Shown here: positions 39,047 to 47,002 of the stretch, in pieces
Numbering within the stretch: position 1 is the first letter of the stretch
Layout of the letters: the number at the start of each line of letters is the position of its first letter
NCBI GenBank assembly: GCA_965278945.1
Contig: OZ257128.1
Location: 2,232,001-2,296,000 of the forward strand
Direction: 5' to 3'
Origin: UBA10649 sp965278945
GTDB taxonomy: Bacteria; Actinomycetota; Actinomycetes; S36-B12
DNA length: 64,000 nt
Position numbers and translations under genes: made by a program
Notes under the pieces: generated by a model
Told to the model about the DNA's origin: nothing
The model's input: only the letters and a program-made list of their open reading frames with translations
Database searches by the model: none

Positions 39047-40091
39047 CGGCGATAGTTGCGCCCGGCCAGACGCGCACTCCGGTCAGCAACTCGTTCCCCG
39101 CGCCGATGTTCGCGCCGTCGCCGATGACCGCCCCATGCAGGACGGTGCCAGCGCCGATCACCGCGCCGGCGCCGATGATGCTGTTCACGACGTGCGCGTC
39201 GTCATGGATGAGCGCACCGTCGAACACGACGGTTCCCGAGACAATCGCACCAGAGCCGACGACGCTGTCGCGTCCGATGACCGACCCGCCACGCAGTTGC
39301 GCGTCGAGAGCGACCGTCGCCCCATCGAGCACCAGCGCGTTGCCTGTGCGCGGCACAGCCGGCGACGGTGCCGCACCGAGGACGAGGTCGCACGAGCCCT
39401 GCACGAATGCCAGCGGGGTGCCGAGGTCGAGCCAGTAGCCCTTGTCGACGACACCGGTCACGAGCGCGCCGCTCTGCAGTAGCTGCGGGAACGTCTCGCG
39501 CTCGACGGACACAGGCAGGCCCGACGGAATCGAGTCGATCAGGCTGCGCTTGAACACGTAGCAGCCGGCGTTGATGTTGTGCGTGACGATCTGCTCGTCG
39601 GACGTCGGCTTCTCCAGGAATGCCGTGACGCAACCGTCGGCATCTGTCGGCACGAGACCGTAGGCGCGCGGATCCTCGACCGGCGTCAGGTAGAGCGTGA
39701 CATCGCTGCCCGAGGCCTCGTGATGATCGACCAGCCCGCGGATGTCGAGTCCGGTGAGCACGTCGCCGTTGAAGACGAGCACCGCCTCGTCGGGTCCGCT
39801 GTCCAGGTACGGAAGCGCGTGACGAATCGCGCCGCCCGTGCCGAGTGGCTCGTCCTCCGTCGCGATGACGACCTCGATGCCCAGGTCCGCGGTGTCCATG
39901 AACGCGCGGAACACGTCGGCACGGTACGACGTCGCGAGCACGATCCGCGTCACGCCGGCGTCACGCGCCCGCATGATCTGGTGCACCGTGAAGGGCACGC
40001 CGGCCACGGGCAGCATCGGCTTGGGAGTGTTGACGGTGAGCGGGCGAAGGCGGGTGCCTTGGCCTCCCACGAGGAGCACGGCTTCGGTCAC
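39015..40091 (-). CDS. Mannose-1-phosphate guanylyltransferase (Rv3264c type) with hexapeptide C-terminus
   Basis: This 358-residue nucleotidyltransferase probably makes GDP-mannose from mannose-1-phosphate. The N-terminal domain has the signature VLLVGGQGTRLRPLT (residues 5-19), PKPMLPV, the NGDVLTGLD metal site and DKGYWLDLGTP. The C-terminal region is a left-handed beta helix of hexapeptide repeats (IGRDSVVGSGAIVSG and later). GTG at 40091 was chosen. Sugar specificity (mannose rather than glucose) is taken from synteny with Rv3264c and from manA/manB nearby. Confidence 0.88.
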   Translation of the reverse strand: MTEAVLLVGGQGTRLRPLTVNTPKPMLPVAGVPFTVHQIMRARDAGVTRIVLATSYRADVFRAFMDTADLGIEVVIATEDEPLGTGGAIRHALPYLDSGPDEAVLVFNGDVLTGLDIRGLVDHHEASGSDVTLYLTPVEDPRAYGLVPTDADGCVTAFLEKPTSDEQIVTHNINAGCYVFKRSLIDSIPSGLPVSVERETFPQLLQSGALVTGVVDKGYWLDLGTPLAFVQGSCDLVLGAAPSPAVPRTGNALVLDGATVALDAQLRGGSVIGRDSVVGSGAIVSGTVVFDGALIHDDAHVVNSIIGAGAVIGAGTVLHGAVIGDGANIGAGNELLTGVRVWPGATIADGSVRFSSDG

Positions 40092-40141
40092 GGCGCAAGG
40101 GTGCCACACCCGCAACCGGCCCGGACGGCTACCGTGCCCAC

Positions 40142-40870
40142 GTGACCGACGCGTGGACGCTGCTGCAGAAGCGCAAGCGCGCATCTGGTGGCGCTCCCGT
40201 GGTCACGTTCGTCAACCTGGCAAGCAAGGAGCGGACCGAGCTCTCGGCCGTCAGCCTCGAGAACGCCGCCGCGAAGATCGCGAACGCACTGCGCGACGAG
40301 TTCGGGCTGGAGCCGGGCGCGTCCATCGGCATGAACCTCCCCACGCACTGGCAGCGCGCGGCCTGGTGCGCCGGTGCGTGGGTCGCCGGTTGCATCGTCG
40401 TGCCTGGCGCGAAGGACGCAGATCTCATCATCGCCAACGCCGCGCTCGCACCCGGACTGGTGGGCGGAGGGCGCGAGGTCGCCGTCGTCTCGATGCACCC
40501 GTTCGGCCTGCCCTTGACACAACCGCTGCCCGGTGGCGCCGTCGACGTGACGATCGCCGTTCGCCAGCAGCCCGACGCGTACCTGTTCGACCCACCGCGG
40601 GAGGACTACGCAGCGTTGGAGATCGACGGCACCGTCCTCACGCAGGCCGAGGCGTTCGCGCGGGCCGCGGAGCTGGCCGCGGACTGGGGCCTGGCGCCGG
40701 GTGGCACATTGCTGGTCGGTGAGGAGCTTGATGGAGTCGACGCCTGGCTCGGCGCGCTGGCCGTGCCACTGGTTGCCGAAGCCGCCGTCGTACTCGCGGC
40801 TGGGGGCACCGCGTCCGGCGAGTTTCTCGCGAGCGAGCGGATTACCGCTTCGGCAGGACCGTCACGGTGA
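40142..40870 (+). CDS. TIGR03089 family protein
   Basis: This 242-residue actinobacterial protein of the TIGR03089 family resembles the N-terminal part of AMP-binding enzymes (GLEPGASIGMNLPTHWQ, VAGCIVVPG) but lacks the ATP-binding and catalytic motifs of acyl-CoA synthetases. It is therefore unlikely to be an active ligase. Function is unknown. GTG at 40142 was chosen; the start is 50 bases from the divergent manC start. Its last 29 bases overlap the convergent SpoIID/LytB gene. Confidence 0.88.
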   Translation: MTDAWTLLQKRKRASGGAPVVTFVNLASKERTELSAVSLENAAAKIANALRDEFGLEPGASIGMNLPTHWQRAAWCAGAWVAGCIVVPGAKDADLIIANAALAPGLVGGGREVAVVSMHPFGLPLTQPLPGGAVDVTIAVRQQPDAYLFDPPREDYAALEIDGTVLTQAEAFARAAELAADWGLAPGGTLLVGEELDGVDAWLGALAVPLVAEAAVVLAAGGTASGEFLASERITASAGPSR

Positions 40871-42518
40871 ACTCGGCGCTCACGCCGACCACCGTCTTCT
40901 TCTTCACGATCAGCACGCGGAACGTTTTGGTTCCTGCCTTGCCCGTCTTCCTGACGACGAACTTGTAGCGACCCTTCGCGTTCGTCCGCGTCTTCTCCGT
41001 CGTCGTCCACACGCCGTCGACGAGAACCTGGCGCCATGTCTTCAGGCCGCCCTTCGCGGGGCGCACGATGCCCACCACCTTGTAGCGCTTGCCGTGCTTG
41101 GTCGTGATCGCGGCGGGGGACAGCAGGGAGACGCGGCGCTGCATGACGGTTGCTGCGGGCACGGGGGCGGGCGCCGGCGTTGCGGCCGGCACTGGCGCCG
41201 GAGCGGGCACGGGTGCCGGCGCGGGCAGCGCGGCCCCGACGTTGCCGGAGATGGAGTTGATGAACGCCGACTTCAGTCGCAGCGATCCCTGGAACTGTCC
41301 GCCTGAGCGGTTCACGACGGTTCCGTCAGGTGCGGTGGCCGTGACGGTCTTGGCTGCGCCCGATACATAGCGCTCGGTCACCTCGACCTTGGCCACGGCG
41401 GCGAGCCCGAATGCTTTCGCCATCTGCGCCTGCGAGGCGTTGACAGTCCAGTCCTTGTCGGGGTTGTCATCGTTGAGCGCCCACGGGTCGGGCACGCTGA
41501 CGGCGTACGGGAGACTGCCGCCCCAGACATCCTTGACCGACTGCGTCGCGCCTCCGCTCGATGCGCTGTAGAAAGCACTGATCGGCTGGCCGTTGTACAA
41601 GATCGCCAGGCCGGTGTTAGGAGCGGTCGCCGTCGCGTTGACAGCATCGACCCACAGGTTTCCCTTTGCCGAGCTCGCCTTGATCCACCCCGTGAAGGTC
41701 TGGTCGTAGTACGGGCCGCCGCCGTCGTCCATGTTGCACGAGCAGACCTGCCGAACCCCTCGCGTGACCTTGCTCAGCGCGTAGGTCCGCGCGGCGAGGA
41801 CCTGGGCCTGCAGCGCCGCGGCTGGCCACGAGCTCGACACCTCGGAGATGCCGTACAGGTACTCGTCGTGGACGCGCACGGAGTTGACGACGTTGAGCCT
41901 GATCCCGCTCGACGTCGACACGGGGATCACTTCGACGTAGCCGAATCGGTACCGGTGGCCGGAGGAGTCCAGCGATGAACTCGGCCCGACAACGTTCAGC
42001 AGGGTCGGGCCGCCCACGGCCGAGCCGGGTGTCCGCGTTCCAGCCCAGCGCACGGTCACGGTCGGCGCGGTGCCAACCTCCGTGACGACTCCCGCGCTGA
42101 CCTTCTGCACGGATACTGCAGGGCCGTTGACCGCGAAGCGGAACTCGTCGGACACTCCCCCGCCCACGACCGTCGCGCCGACAGTGACCTCGATGGCACC
42201 GCCCGCCGGATCGAGGACTTCGGTTCGCATCTTCGCTGACTTGGCGTGGTAGAGCAGGTTGATCCGGGCGTCCATGTCGTCCTGCACGGACGAGACGGTG
42301 GTGCCCGAGTAGTAGTGGGTGACGATGCTGCCGACGTCGAACCCGGCCTTGGCCATCCCGTAGGCGCCCCACTGCGACATCCCCACCGCATGGCCGAACC
42401 CGGCACCCACGACCGGGAACGAGTCCGGAATGCCCGGAATGGTGTCGGCGGAGGCTGTGGCGGGCACCGTCATGAGGCCGGCCACGACGAGGGCCACCAC
42501 GGAGCGACGGACGATCAC
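40842..42518 (-). CDS. Secreted SpoIID/LytB-domain protein
   Basis: This 558-residue protein has a Sec signal peptide ending near ATASA (about residue 24). Its SpoIID/LytB domain (about 30-380) contains GFGHAVGMSQWGAYGMAKAG, LYGISEVSSSWPAAALQAQVLAARTYA and FYSASSGG. A Pro/Ala-rich linker (PAPAPVPAPAPV) follows, then a C-terminal beta-sandwich domain (about 450-558). SpoIID-type domains are lytic transglycosylases acting on peptidoglycan. GTG at 42518 has AGGAG 7 bases upstream, which decides the start over the upstream ATG at 42599. The 240-base upstream region holds a possible MtrA site. Confidence 0.9.
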   Translation of the reverse strand: MIVRRSVVALVVAGLMTVPATASADTIPGIPDSFPVVGAGFGHAVGMSQWGAYGMAKAGFDVGSIVTHYYSGTTVSSVQDDMDARINLLYHAKSAKMRTEVLDPAGGAIEVTVGATVVGGGVSDEFRFAVNGPAVSVQKVSAGVVTEVGTAPTVTVRWAGTRTPGSAVGGPTLLNVVGPSSSLDSSGHRYRFGYVEVIPVSTSSGIRLNVVNSVRVHDEYLYGISEVSSSWPAAALQAQVLAARTYALSKVTRGVRQVCSCNMDDGGGPYYDQTFTGWIKASSAKGNLWVDAVNATATAPNTGLAILYNGQPISAFYSASSGGATQSVKDVWGGSLPYAVSVPDPWALNDDNPDKDWTVNASQAQMAKAFGLAAVAKVEVTERYVSGAAKTVTATAPDGTVVNRSGGQFQGSLRLKSAFINSISGNVGAALPAPAPVPAPAPVPAATPAPAPVPAATVMQRRVSLLSPAAITTKHGKRYKVVGIVRPAKGGLKTWRQVLVDGVWTTTEKTRTNAKGRYKFVVRKTGKAGTKTFRVLIVKKKTVVGVSAEFTVTVLPKR

Positions 42519-42617
42519 GAGCGGACTCCTGACGAGGCGACGGCCGGGGGAAGGGCGGTGGTCAGGTACCACGGTGCCACACACGAGGCCGATCTCCACT
42601 CACCACGGGCCCCGTGT

Positions 42618-42632
42618 GTCACATTCGTCACA
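42618..42632 (+). promoter_or_regulatory. Tandem GTCACA repeat, candidate MtrA-binding site
   Basis: GTCACA at 42618-42623 and 42627-42632 recur with a 9-base period between the divergent SpoIID/LytB (start 42518) and LCP (start 42759) genes. Mycobacterial MtrA is known to bind tandem GTCACA-type 9-mers, and MtrA controls cell-wall genes. Both neighbouring genes act on the wall. The region otherwise shows no clear structure. Confidence 0.5.
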
Positions 42633-42758
42633 GGCTCCTCGCCCCGTGCTCACGACTTCGGAACCGCGCCGGGGCCGGATGCGTCGATACGAAGGCGTCC
42701 CCGCTTACCATGGCAGGGCACTGCGCCCATCCGACCAGCCCGCACGAAAGGACCCCGA

Positions 42759-44189
42759 GTGCCGTCCTCCGCGACAAGGCGCATCTCGCGCGTGGTCCTC
42801 GCCGTGTTCTCCACGATGGTGCTTCTCATGACCGTGGTCGGCGCTGGCGTCAGCGTGGTCATGAACCAGCTGCAGGGCAATATCACCGCGGTCGACGTGA
42901 GCGAGCAGCTCGGCGAGATCGCGGATGTGCCCATCGACGCAGTCAACGAGGAGACGGGCACCTACGAGCCCCTCAACATCGTGCTCATGGGCAGCGACAC
43001 CCGCGCGGGCAAGGGGAACGGCGGCTTCGGCAGCGTCGACCAGTTCGGCTCCACCCAGCGCTCCGACACCGTGATCGTCCTGCATATCGCCGGTGACCGT
43101 CAGTCGGCCATCGGCGTGAGCATCCCCCGCGACACGATCATCGACCTGCCGACCTGCAAGAAGGACGGCAAGAAGGTCGGCGGCTACAGCGGTCGCTTCA
43201 ACCAGGCGATCGAGATCGGCGGCCCGGGCTGCACCGTCAAGGCCATCAACGAGATGTCCGGACTCGATATCAAGAACTTCATGCTGGTCGACTTCGGCGG
43301 GTTCAAGCGCATCGTCGACGCGATCGGCGGCGTCGACATCTGCCTCGCCGCCGCGGTCGACGACCCGCTGAGCGGCCTCAAGCTCGACAAGGGCAAGCAC
43401 CTGGTCATGGGCGACGAGGCGCTCGCCTTCGTCCGCGTGCGGCACGGCATCGGAGACGGCTCGGACACCTCACGCATCCGTCGCCAGCAGGCCTTCATCT
43501 CCTCGCTCATGCGCAAGGTGCTCTCCAGCGGCACGCTGCTCAATCCGGCGTCGCTGCTCGGCGTGCTCGACGCGGCGACCAAGTCGCTGACCGCCGACAC
43601 CCAGCTTGCCGACATCAACAACCTCAAGGACCTTGCCGTCAGCCTGAAGGACCTCAAGCCGTCGAATGTCACCTTCGTGACGCTGCCGTGGACGCCGAAC
43701 GGCGATGGGGCGACCGTCAGCGTCAACACGAAGAAGGCCGCGTCGATCTGGGAGGCGCTCGCCAATGACACTTCGTGGCCGCCGAAGGGCAAGAACGCCG
43801 ACGGCGACGCGATCCAGCCCCTGCTCAAGACGAAGCCGGAGAACATTCGCGTCAACGTCCTGAACGGCACCGCGGTCGCGGGCAAGGCGAAGGAAGTTGC
43901 CAAGGAGCTGCGCAAGGCCGGCTACAACGTCCAGGAGGTCGGCAATGCCGACAACGCCAACTACACCGCGACCACAGTCGAGTACGACCCGGACTGGGAC
44001 GTGTCCGCGAAGACGCTGATCTACGCGTCGAGCGCGACGGTCACGGACAAGGTCAAGAAGCAGGGATCGACGATGAACCTGATCGTTGGCTCCGACTGGG
44101 CCGGCGTGCTGCCGGTGAAGATCAGCGCGATCACCCAGGACTACACCGCCAACGTGAACACCGGCGACGAGGTTCTCTGCGCCGCATAG
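42759..44189 (+). CDS. LytR-CpsA-Psr (LCP) family glycopolymer ligase with LytR_C domain
   Basis: LCP enzymes move lipid-linked glycopolymers onto peptidoglycan. The 476-residue protein has a short cytosolic tail, one membrane segment (about residues 12-32) and an LCP domain (about 75-260). The LCP motifs are LMGSDTRAG, RSDTVIVLHI, SIPRDTIIDLP, MSGLDIKNFMLVDFGGFKRIVDAIGGV and FVRVRHG with catalytic arginines. The C-terminal LytR_C domain (about 365-460; VNVLNGT start) follows. GTG at 42759 has AAAGGA 7 bases upstream. It stands beside the teichoic-acid-like locus, for which it is a plausible attachment enzyme. Confidence 0.93.
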   Translation: MPSSATRRISRVVLAVFSTMVLLMTVVGAGVSVVMNQLQGNITAVDVSEQLGEIADVPIDAVNEETGTYEPLNIVLMGSDTRAGKGNGGFGSVDQFGSTQRSDTVIVLHIAGDRQSAIGVSIPRDTIIDLPTCKKDGKKVGGYSGRFNQAIEIGGPGCTVKAINEMSGLDIKNFMLVDFGGFKRIVDAIGGVDICLAAAVDDPLSGLKLDKGKHLVMGDEALAFVRVRHGIGDGSDTSRIRRQQAFISSLMRKVLSSGTLLNPASLLGVLDAATKSLTADTQLADINNLKDLAVSLKDLKPSNVTFVTLPWTPNGDGATVSVNTKKAASIWEALANDTSWPPKGKNADGDAIQPLLKTKPENIRVNVLNGTAVAGKAKEVAKELRKAGYNVQEVGNADNANYTATTVEYDPDWDVSAKTLIYASSATVTDKVKKQGSTMNLIVGSDWAGVLPVKISAITQDYTANVNTGDEVLCAA

Positions 44190-44205
44190 CTCCCTCCGCT
44201 TCATC

Positions 44206-44267
44206 GTTGAGTGGCCAGTCGTGGGGGTTCCCGGCTACGCCGGAACCCCCACGACTGGCCACTCAAC
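44206..44267. repeat. Long hairpin upstream of the DUF559 gene (hairpin F)
   Basis: Arms 44206-44231 and 44242-44267 form a perfect 26-bp stem starting GTTGAGTGGCCAGTCGTGG, with an inner CGGC-tac-GCCG stem. It lies between the codirectional LCP and DUF559 genes. Hairpin G at 45256-45317 has the same arms except one compensating base-pair change. Confidence 0.75.
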
Positions 44268-44369
44268 TCTTGGCTGGGCGTTCTCCACACCCTGCGTGAC
44301 GAACGGCTGGCATCCTCCGCGAGCGCGGACTCCATCCGACTTGGTCCCACTCGGGGAGTTACTTCTCGG

Positions 44370-45248
44370 ATGGAGTCGACGCCAACCCAGGCATTCCTCG
44401 TGAGCGCCGCCGGCACGGCGGACCTCACCCGCGAGCAGACTCGAACGCAGAGGTTCATCGCGCCCGCGCGCGGTGTCCGATTCACCAGTAGCACGCCAGA
44501 TCTCGATGGATCGCGCCGCAATGCTGCGATCCTCGGTAGCGGGCAAGGCGCGCTGCTCACCGACTTCTCGGCCGCGCAAGCCTGGGCATTGCCACTGCCG
44601 CCATGGATCGGTCTCGAGTCCGATGCGATACCCATCTCGGTATCCGTGCCTGAGGGACGAAACCGACCACGCCGCGGTGACGTTCACGGCCGACGACTTC
44701 GCGTCTTGCCCGACCACGTCACCGAATCAGAGGGGGTGCGTTTGACGTCGCCAGCGCGAACATGGCTGGACTGCGCCGAGCTGATTCCGCTCCCGCACCT
44801 CATCGCCATGGGCGACGCCATCTTGCGACGCGACTTGGCAACGCAGAACGAACTCCTCGCGATCATTGGCTGGGCACGCCGTAGACGCGGCGTGGTCAAT
44901 GCGCGCCGAGCGCTGCCTGTGCTCGATGAGCGAGCCGAGTCCCCTGGGGAATCGATCACGCGAGCGCACTTGGTTCTGGACGGCATCCCGAGGCCGGAAT
45001 GCAACTTCAACGTCATCGAAAATGGCGAATGGCTCGCACGCGCCGACCTCGCATGGCCTCGCGCCCGGCTCATTGTTGAGTACGACGGCGTGGTTCACCT
45101 GGAGGATTCGCGGCGCAGGTCAGACGCGGCGCGGCGCAATCTGCTGCAGGCAGCCGGTTGGCGAGTCATCACGCTTACGGCCGCTGACCTCCGACGGCCC
45201 TGGCTGATGGTGGAGATGGTCCGGTCCGCCCTCGCCTCCCGAACGTGA
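44370..45248 (+). CDS. DUF559 (Vsr-like PD-(D/E)XK) protein, AbiEi-like
   Basis: This 292-residue protein has an N-terminal AbiEi/winged-helix-like region (FLVSAAGTADLTREQ; RLTSPARTWLDCAEL) and a C-terminal DUF559 domain related to very-short-patch repair endonucleases. The nuclease-like core is ADLAWPRARLIVEYDG, followed by RRNLLQAAGWRVITL. It may cut or bind DNA, but activity is unproven. ATG at 44370 was chosen, with GGGGAG 11 bases upstream. It is bracketed by two nearly identical hairpins (44206-44267 and 45256-45317), unlike any other gene here. Such genes are often multicopy in actinobacteria. Confidence 0.78.
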   Translation: MESTPTQAFLVSAAGTADLTREQTRTQRFIAPARGVRFTSSTPDLDGSRRNAAILGSGQGALLTDFSAAQAWALPLPPWIGLESDAIPISVSVPEGRNRPRRGDVHGRRLRVLPDHVTESEGVRLTSPARTWLDCAELIPLPHLIAMGDAILRRDLATQNELLAIIGWARRRRGVVNARRALPVLDERAESPGESITRAHLVLDGIPRPECNFNVIENGEWLARADLAWPRARLIVEYDGVVHLEDSRRRSDAARRNLLQAAGWRVITLTAADLRRPWLMVEMVRSALASRT

Positions 45249-45255
45249 TCCTCGG

Positions 45256-45317
45256 GTTGAGTGGCCAGTTGTGGGGGTTCACGGCGAAGCCGGAACCCCC
45301 ACAACTGGCCACTCAAC
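45256..45317. terminator. Long hairpin between convergent genes (hairpin G)
   Basis: Arms 45256-45280 and 45293-45317 form a perfect 25-bp stem, with an inner CGGC-gaa-GCCG stem. It lies between the DUF559 gene and the convergent GT2 gene. It copies hairpin F but has T-A where F has C-G in the stem. Confidence 0.75.
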
Positions 45318-45332
45318 GGGGTTCTCGCCGAG

Positions 45333-46202
45333 TCAGATGACGGGCGGGCGACCGGCCTTCGTCATCGCCCACACCGTGCTCCAGCGCATGCGCCGTCGGC
45401 CAATCGGCCGCTCCGTCATCCCCTCGCGCAGCCCGGCGAACCATGCCGAAAGAGCCTTGCGGTCGTGGACGCGCAGCAGCGTCATCCCCACCCATGAGCC
45501 GACGTACAGCGGCTCGAGCACAACGGGCAGATTTCGCCTCGCCAGCCAGACGCGATTGCGGGCATTGAGCCGGTAGAACTCCTCGTGCCGCAGCGGATTG
45601 ATGACCGGATGGTGGACGACCAGGTCGCCCGCGTACCACGGCACGTAACCCGCGTTCCACACGCGCCAGACCAGATCGATGCCCTCGTGCGCGTAGAAGA
45701 ACTCGTCGGCCCAGCCGTCGACGTCGTCGTAGACGCTTCGACGCATCGCGGTCGCGCCCTCCCACAGTGACGTCGCAGGACTCGGCTCGGACGGATCGCC
45801 GACGCGCAGCCGGGGCACCCAGCGGGCCGGCCCGGCGACGCCGGTCGGATCGACAGGGCGCGGCTGGACCAGGCCCAGGCGGGGGTCGGCGGCGAACCGC
45901 TCGGCAAGGGTGCGCAGGAATGTCCGGTCCGGCAGCCACGCGTCGTCGTCGAGGAAGAACAGCAGGTCGCCGCGGACCAGCGGGACTCCGGCGTTGCGTC
46001 CCGCGGGGATCCCGACGTTCTGCGGGAGTCCGAGTGCCGCGACACCCTCGGGCAGTCCCACGGGATCCCATCCGTTGCCGACGACAACGATGTCCAGGTC
46101 GACGCCCTCCTGGTCGAGGACTGATCGAATCGCCCGGTCGAGGTCCTCCGGTCGCCTGCCCATGGTCAGGACAACGACGCCGAAGCCCGGCTGCCCGGTC
46201 AT
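45333..46202 (-). CDS. GT2 family glycosyltransferase
   Basis: This 289-residue GT-A fold glycosyltransferase has no membrane segment. Visible marks are VVVLTMGRRPEDLDRAI, the nucleotide-sugar DDD motif in LFFLDDDAWLPD (about residues 82-93), and the acceptor-side FYAHEGIDLVWRVW (ED-like motif). The C-terminal half resembles rhamnosyl- or galactofuranosyl-type GT2 enzymes, but donor and acceptor cannot be told. It overlaps the CDP-alcohol phosphatidyltransferase upstream by 4 bp and is the last gene of the minus-strand unit 45.3-49.9 kb. Confidence 0.9.
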   Translation of the reverse strand: MTGQPGFGVVVLTMGRRPEDLDRAIRSVLDQEGVDLDIVVVGNGWDPVGLPEGVAALGLPQNVGIPAGRNAGVPLVRGDLLFFLDDDAWLPDRTFLRTLAERFAADPRLGLVQPRPVDPTGVAGPARWVPRLRVGDPSEPSPATSLWEGATAMRRSVYDDVDGWADEFFYAHEGIDLVWRVWNAGYVPWYAGDLVVHHPVINPLRHEEFYRLNARNRVWLARRNLPVVLEPLYVGSWVGMTLLRVHDRKALSAWFAGLREGMTERPIGRRRMRWSTVWAMTKAGRPPVI

Positions 46203-47002
46203 TTCAGGCGGCTCGACGACAAGATCGCCACGAGGTGGCCGATCACCGTGACGACGCCGAAGATCGCGAGGAACGCGACGAGGAACCGCGTCGCGGTGAG
46301 ATCACCGAGTCCAACGTCGACGATCCCCGCGACCAAGGCGAGCAGCGTGAGCTCGACCGAGTGGTACGCGCGATTGAACGGGAAGAAGCGGACCATCGAC
46401 CGCAGTCGCCTCAGGCCGGAGGACTGCGGTGCAGCCACGTCGGCCTTCTCCTCCAGCCGCGGCATGTTGTTGTAGGCGCGGGACACGTGGACCATGTCGT
46501 TGAGCGCCTTGTTGTACAGAACGAGTACCGACACCAGCGCGCCGATCAGCGGCCACGGCGTGTCCATCCAACCCGCATCGGGGAACCCTGCGGCGCGAAG
46601 TCCCAGCGCGATCGGGATCAGCCCCTCGGTCGTGTAGTGGCCGACTCGGTCGATGAAGACGCCCTTCGGCGAGGACATCTGACGCCACCGCGCGACCTCT
46701 CCGTCGCTGCAGTCCCAGAGCATCTGCAACTGCACGAGCAGGACGGCAAGAATGACGCCGGGCAGTCCGGGAATGAGCAGCGCGAATGCCGCGCCCATGC
46801 CCGACGCCACCATCAACCAGGTGACTCCGTTGGCCGTGATGGGCGTGCGCAGGAGGACCCGCGTCAGGTACGGGGAGATGCGGCGCAGGTAGACGTCGGC
46901 GACCCAGTGCTCGGAGTTCCGCCGCCCCCGCACTGACGGAGGCTGACCGACCTCACGGATCTGCGCGATCGTGGGCCGCGCGGGCCTGACCGCGTCCGTC
47001 AT
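46199..47002 (-). CDS. CDP-alcohol phosphatidyltransferase-like membrane protein, fourth Asp replaced
   Basis: This 267-residue integral membrane protein of the CDP-alcohol phosphatidyltransferase family has about six hydrophobic segments. The family motif DxxDGxxARxxxxxxxxGxxxDxxxD reads Asp97, Asp100-Gly101, Ala104-Arg105, Gly114, Asp118, and then His122 in place of the fourth aspartate. That last Asp is the general base in characterised members, so the reaction may differ or be lost. It overlaps both neighbours by 4 bp. It likely handles a CDP-linked polyol or inositol for wall-polymer synthesis (inference). Confidence 0.85.
   Translation of the reverse strand: MTDAVRPARPTIAQIREVGQPPSVRGRRNSEHWVADVYLRRISPYLTRVLLRTPITANGVTWLMVASGMGAAFALLIPGLPGVILAVLLVQLQMLWDCSDGEVARWRQMSSPKGVFIDRVGHYTTEGLIPIALGLRAAGFPDAGWMDTPWPLIGALVSVLVLYNKALNDMVHVSRAYNNMPRLEEKADVAAPQSSGLRRLRSMVRFFPFNRAYHSVELTLLALVAGIVDVGLGDLTATRFLVAFLAIFGVVTVIGHLVAILSSSRLK

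Noticed and set aside
44190..45332. Insertion sequence or transposon around the DUF559 gene
   Set aside because: The bracketing elements are self-complementary hairpins, not terminal inverted repeats facing each other, and no transposase or target-site duplication is visible. A cassette remains open and is listed as a finding.
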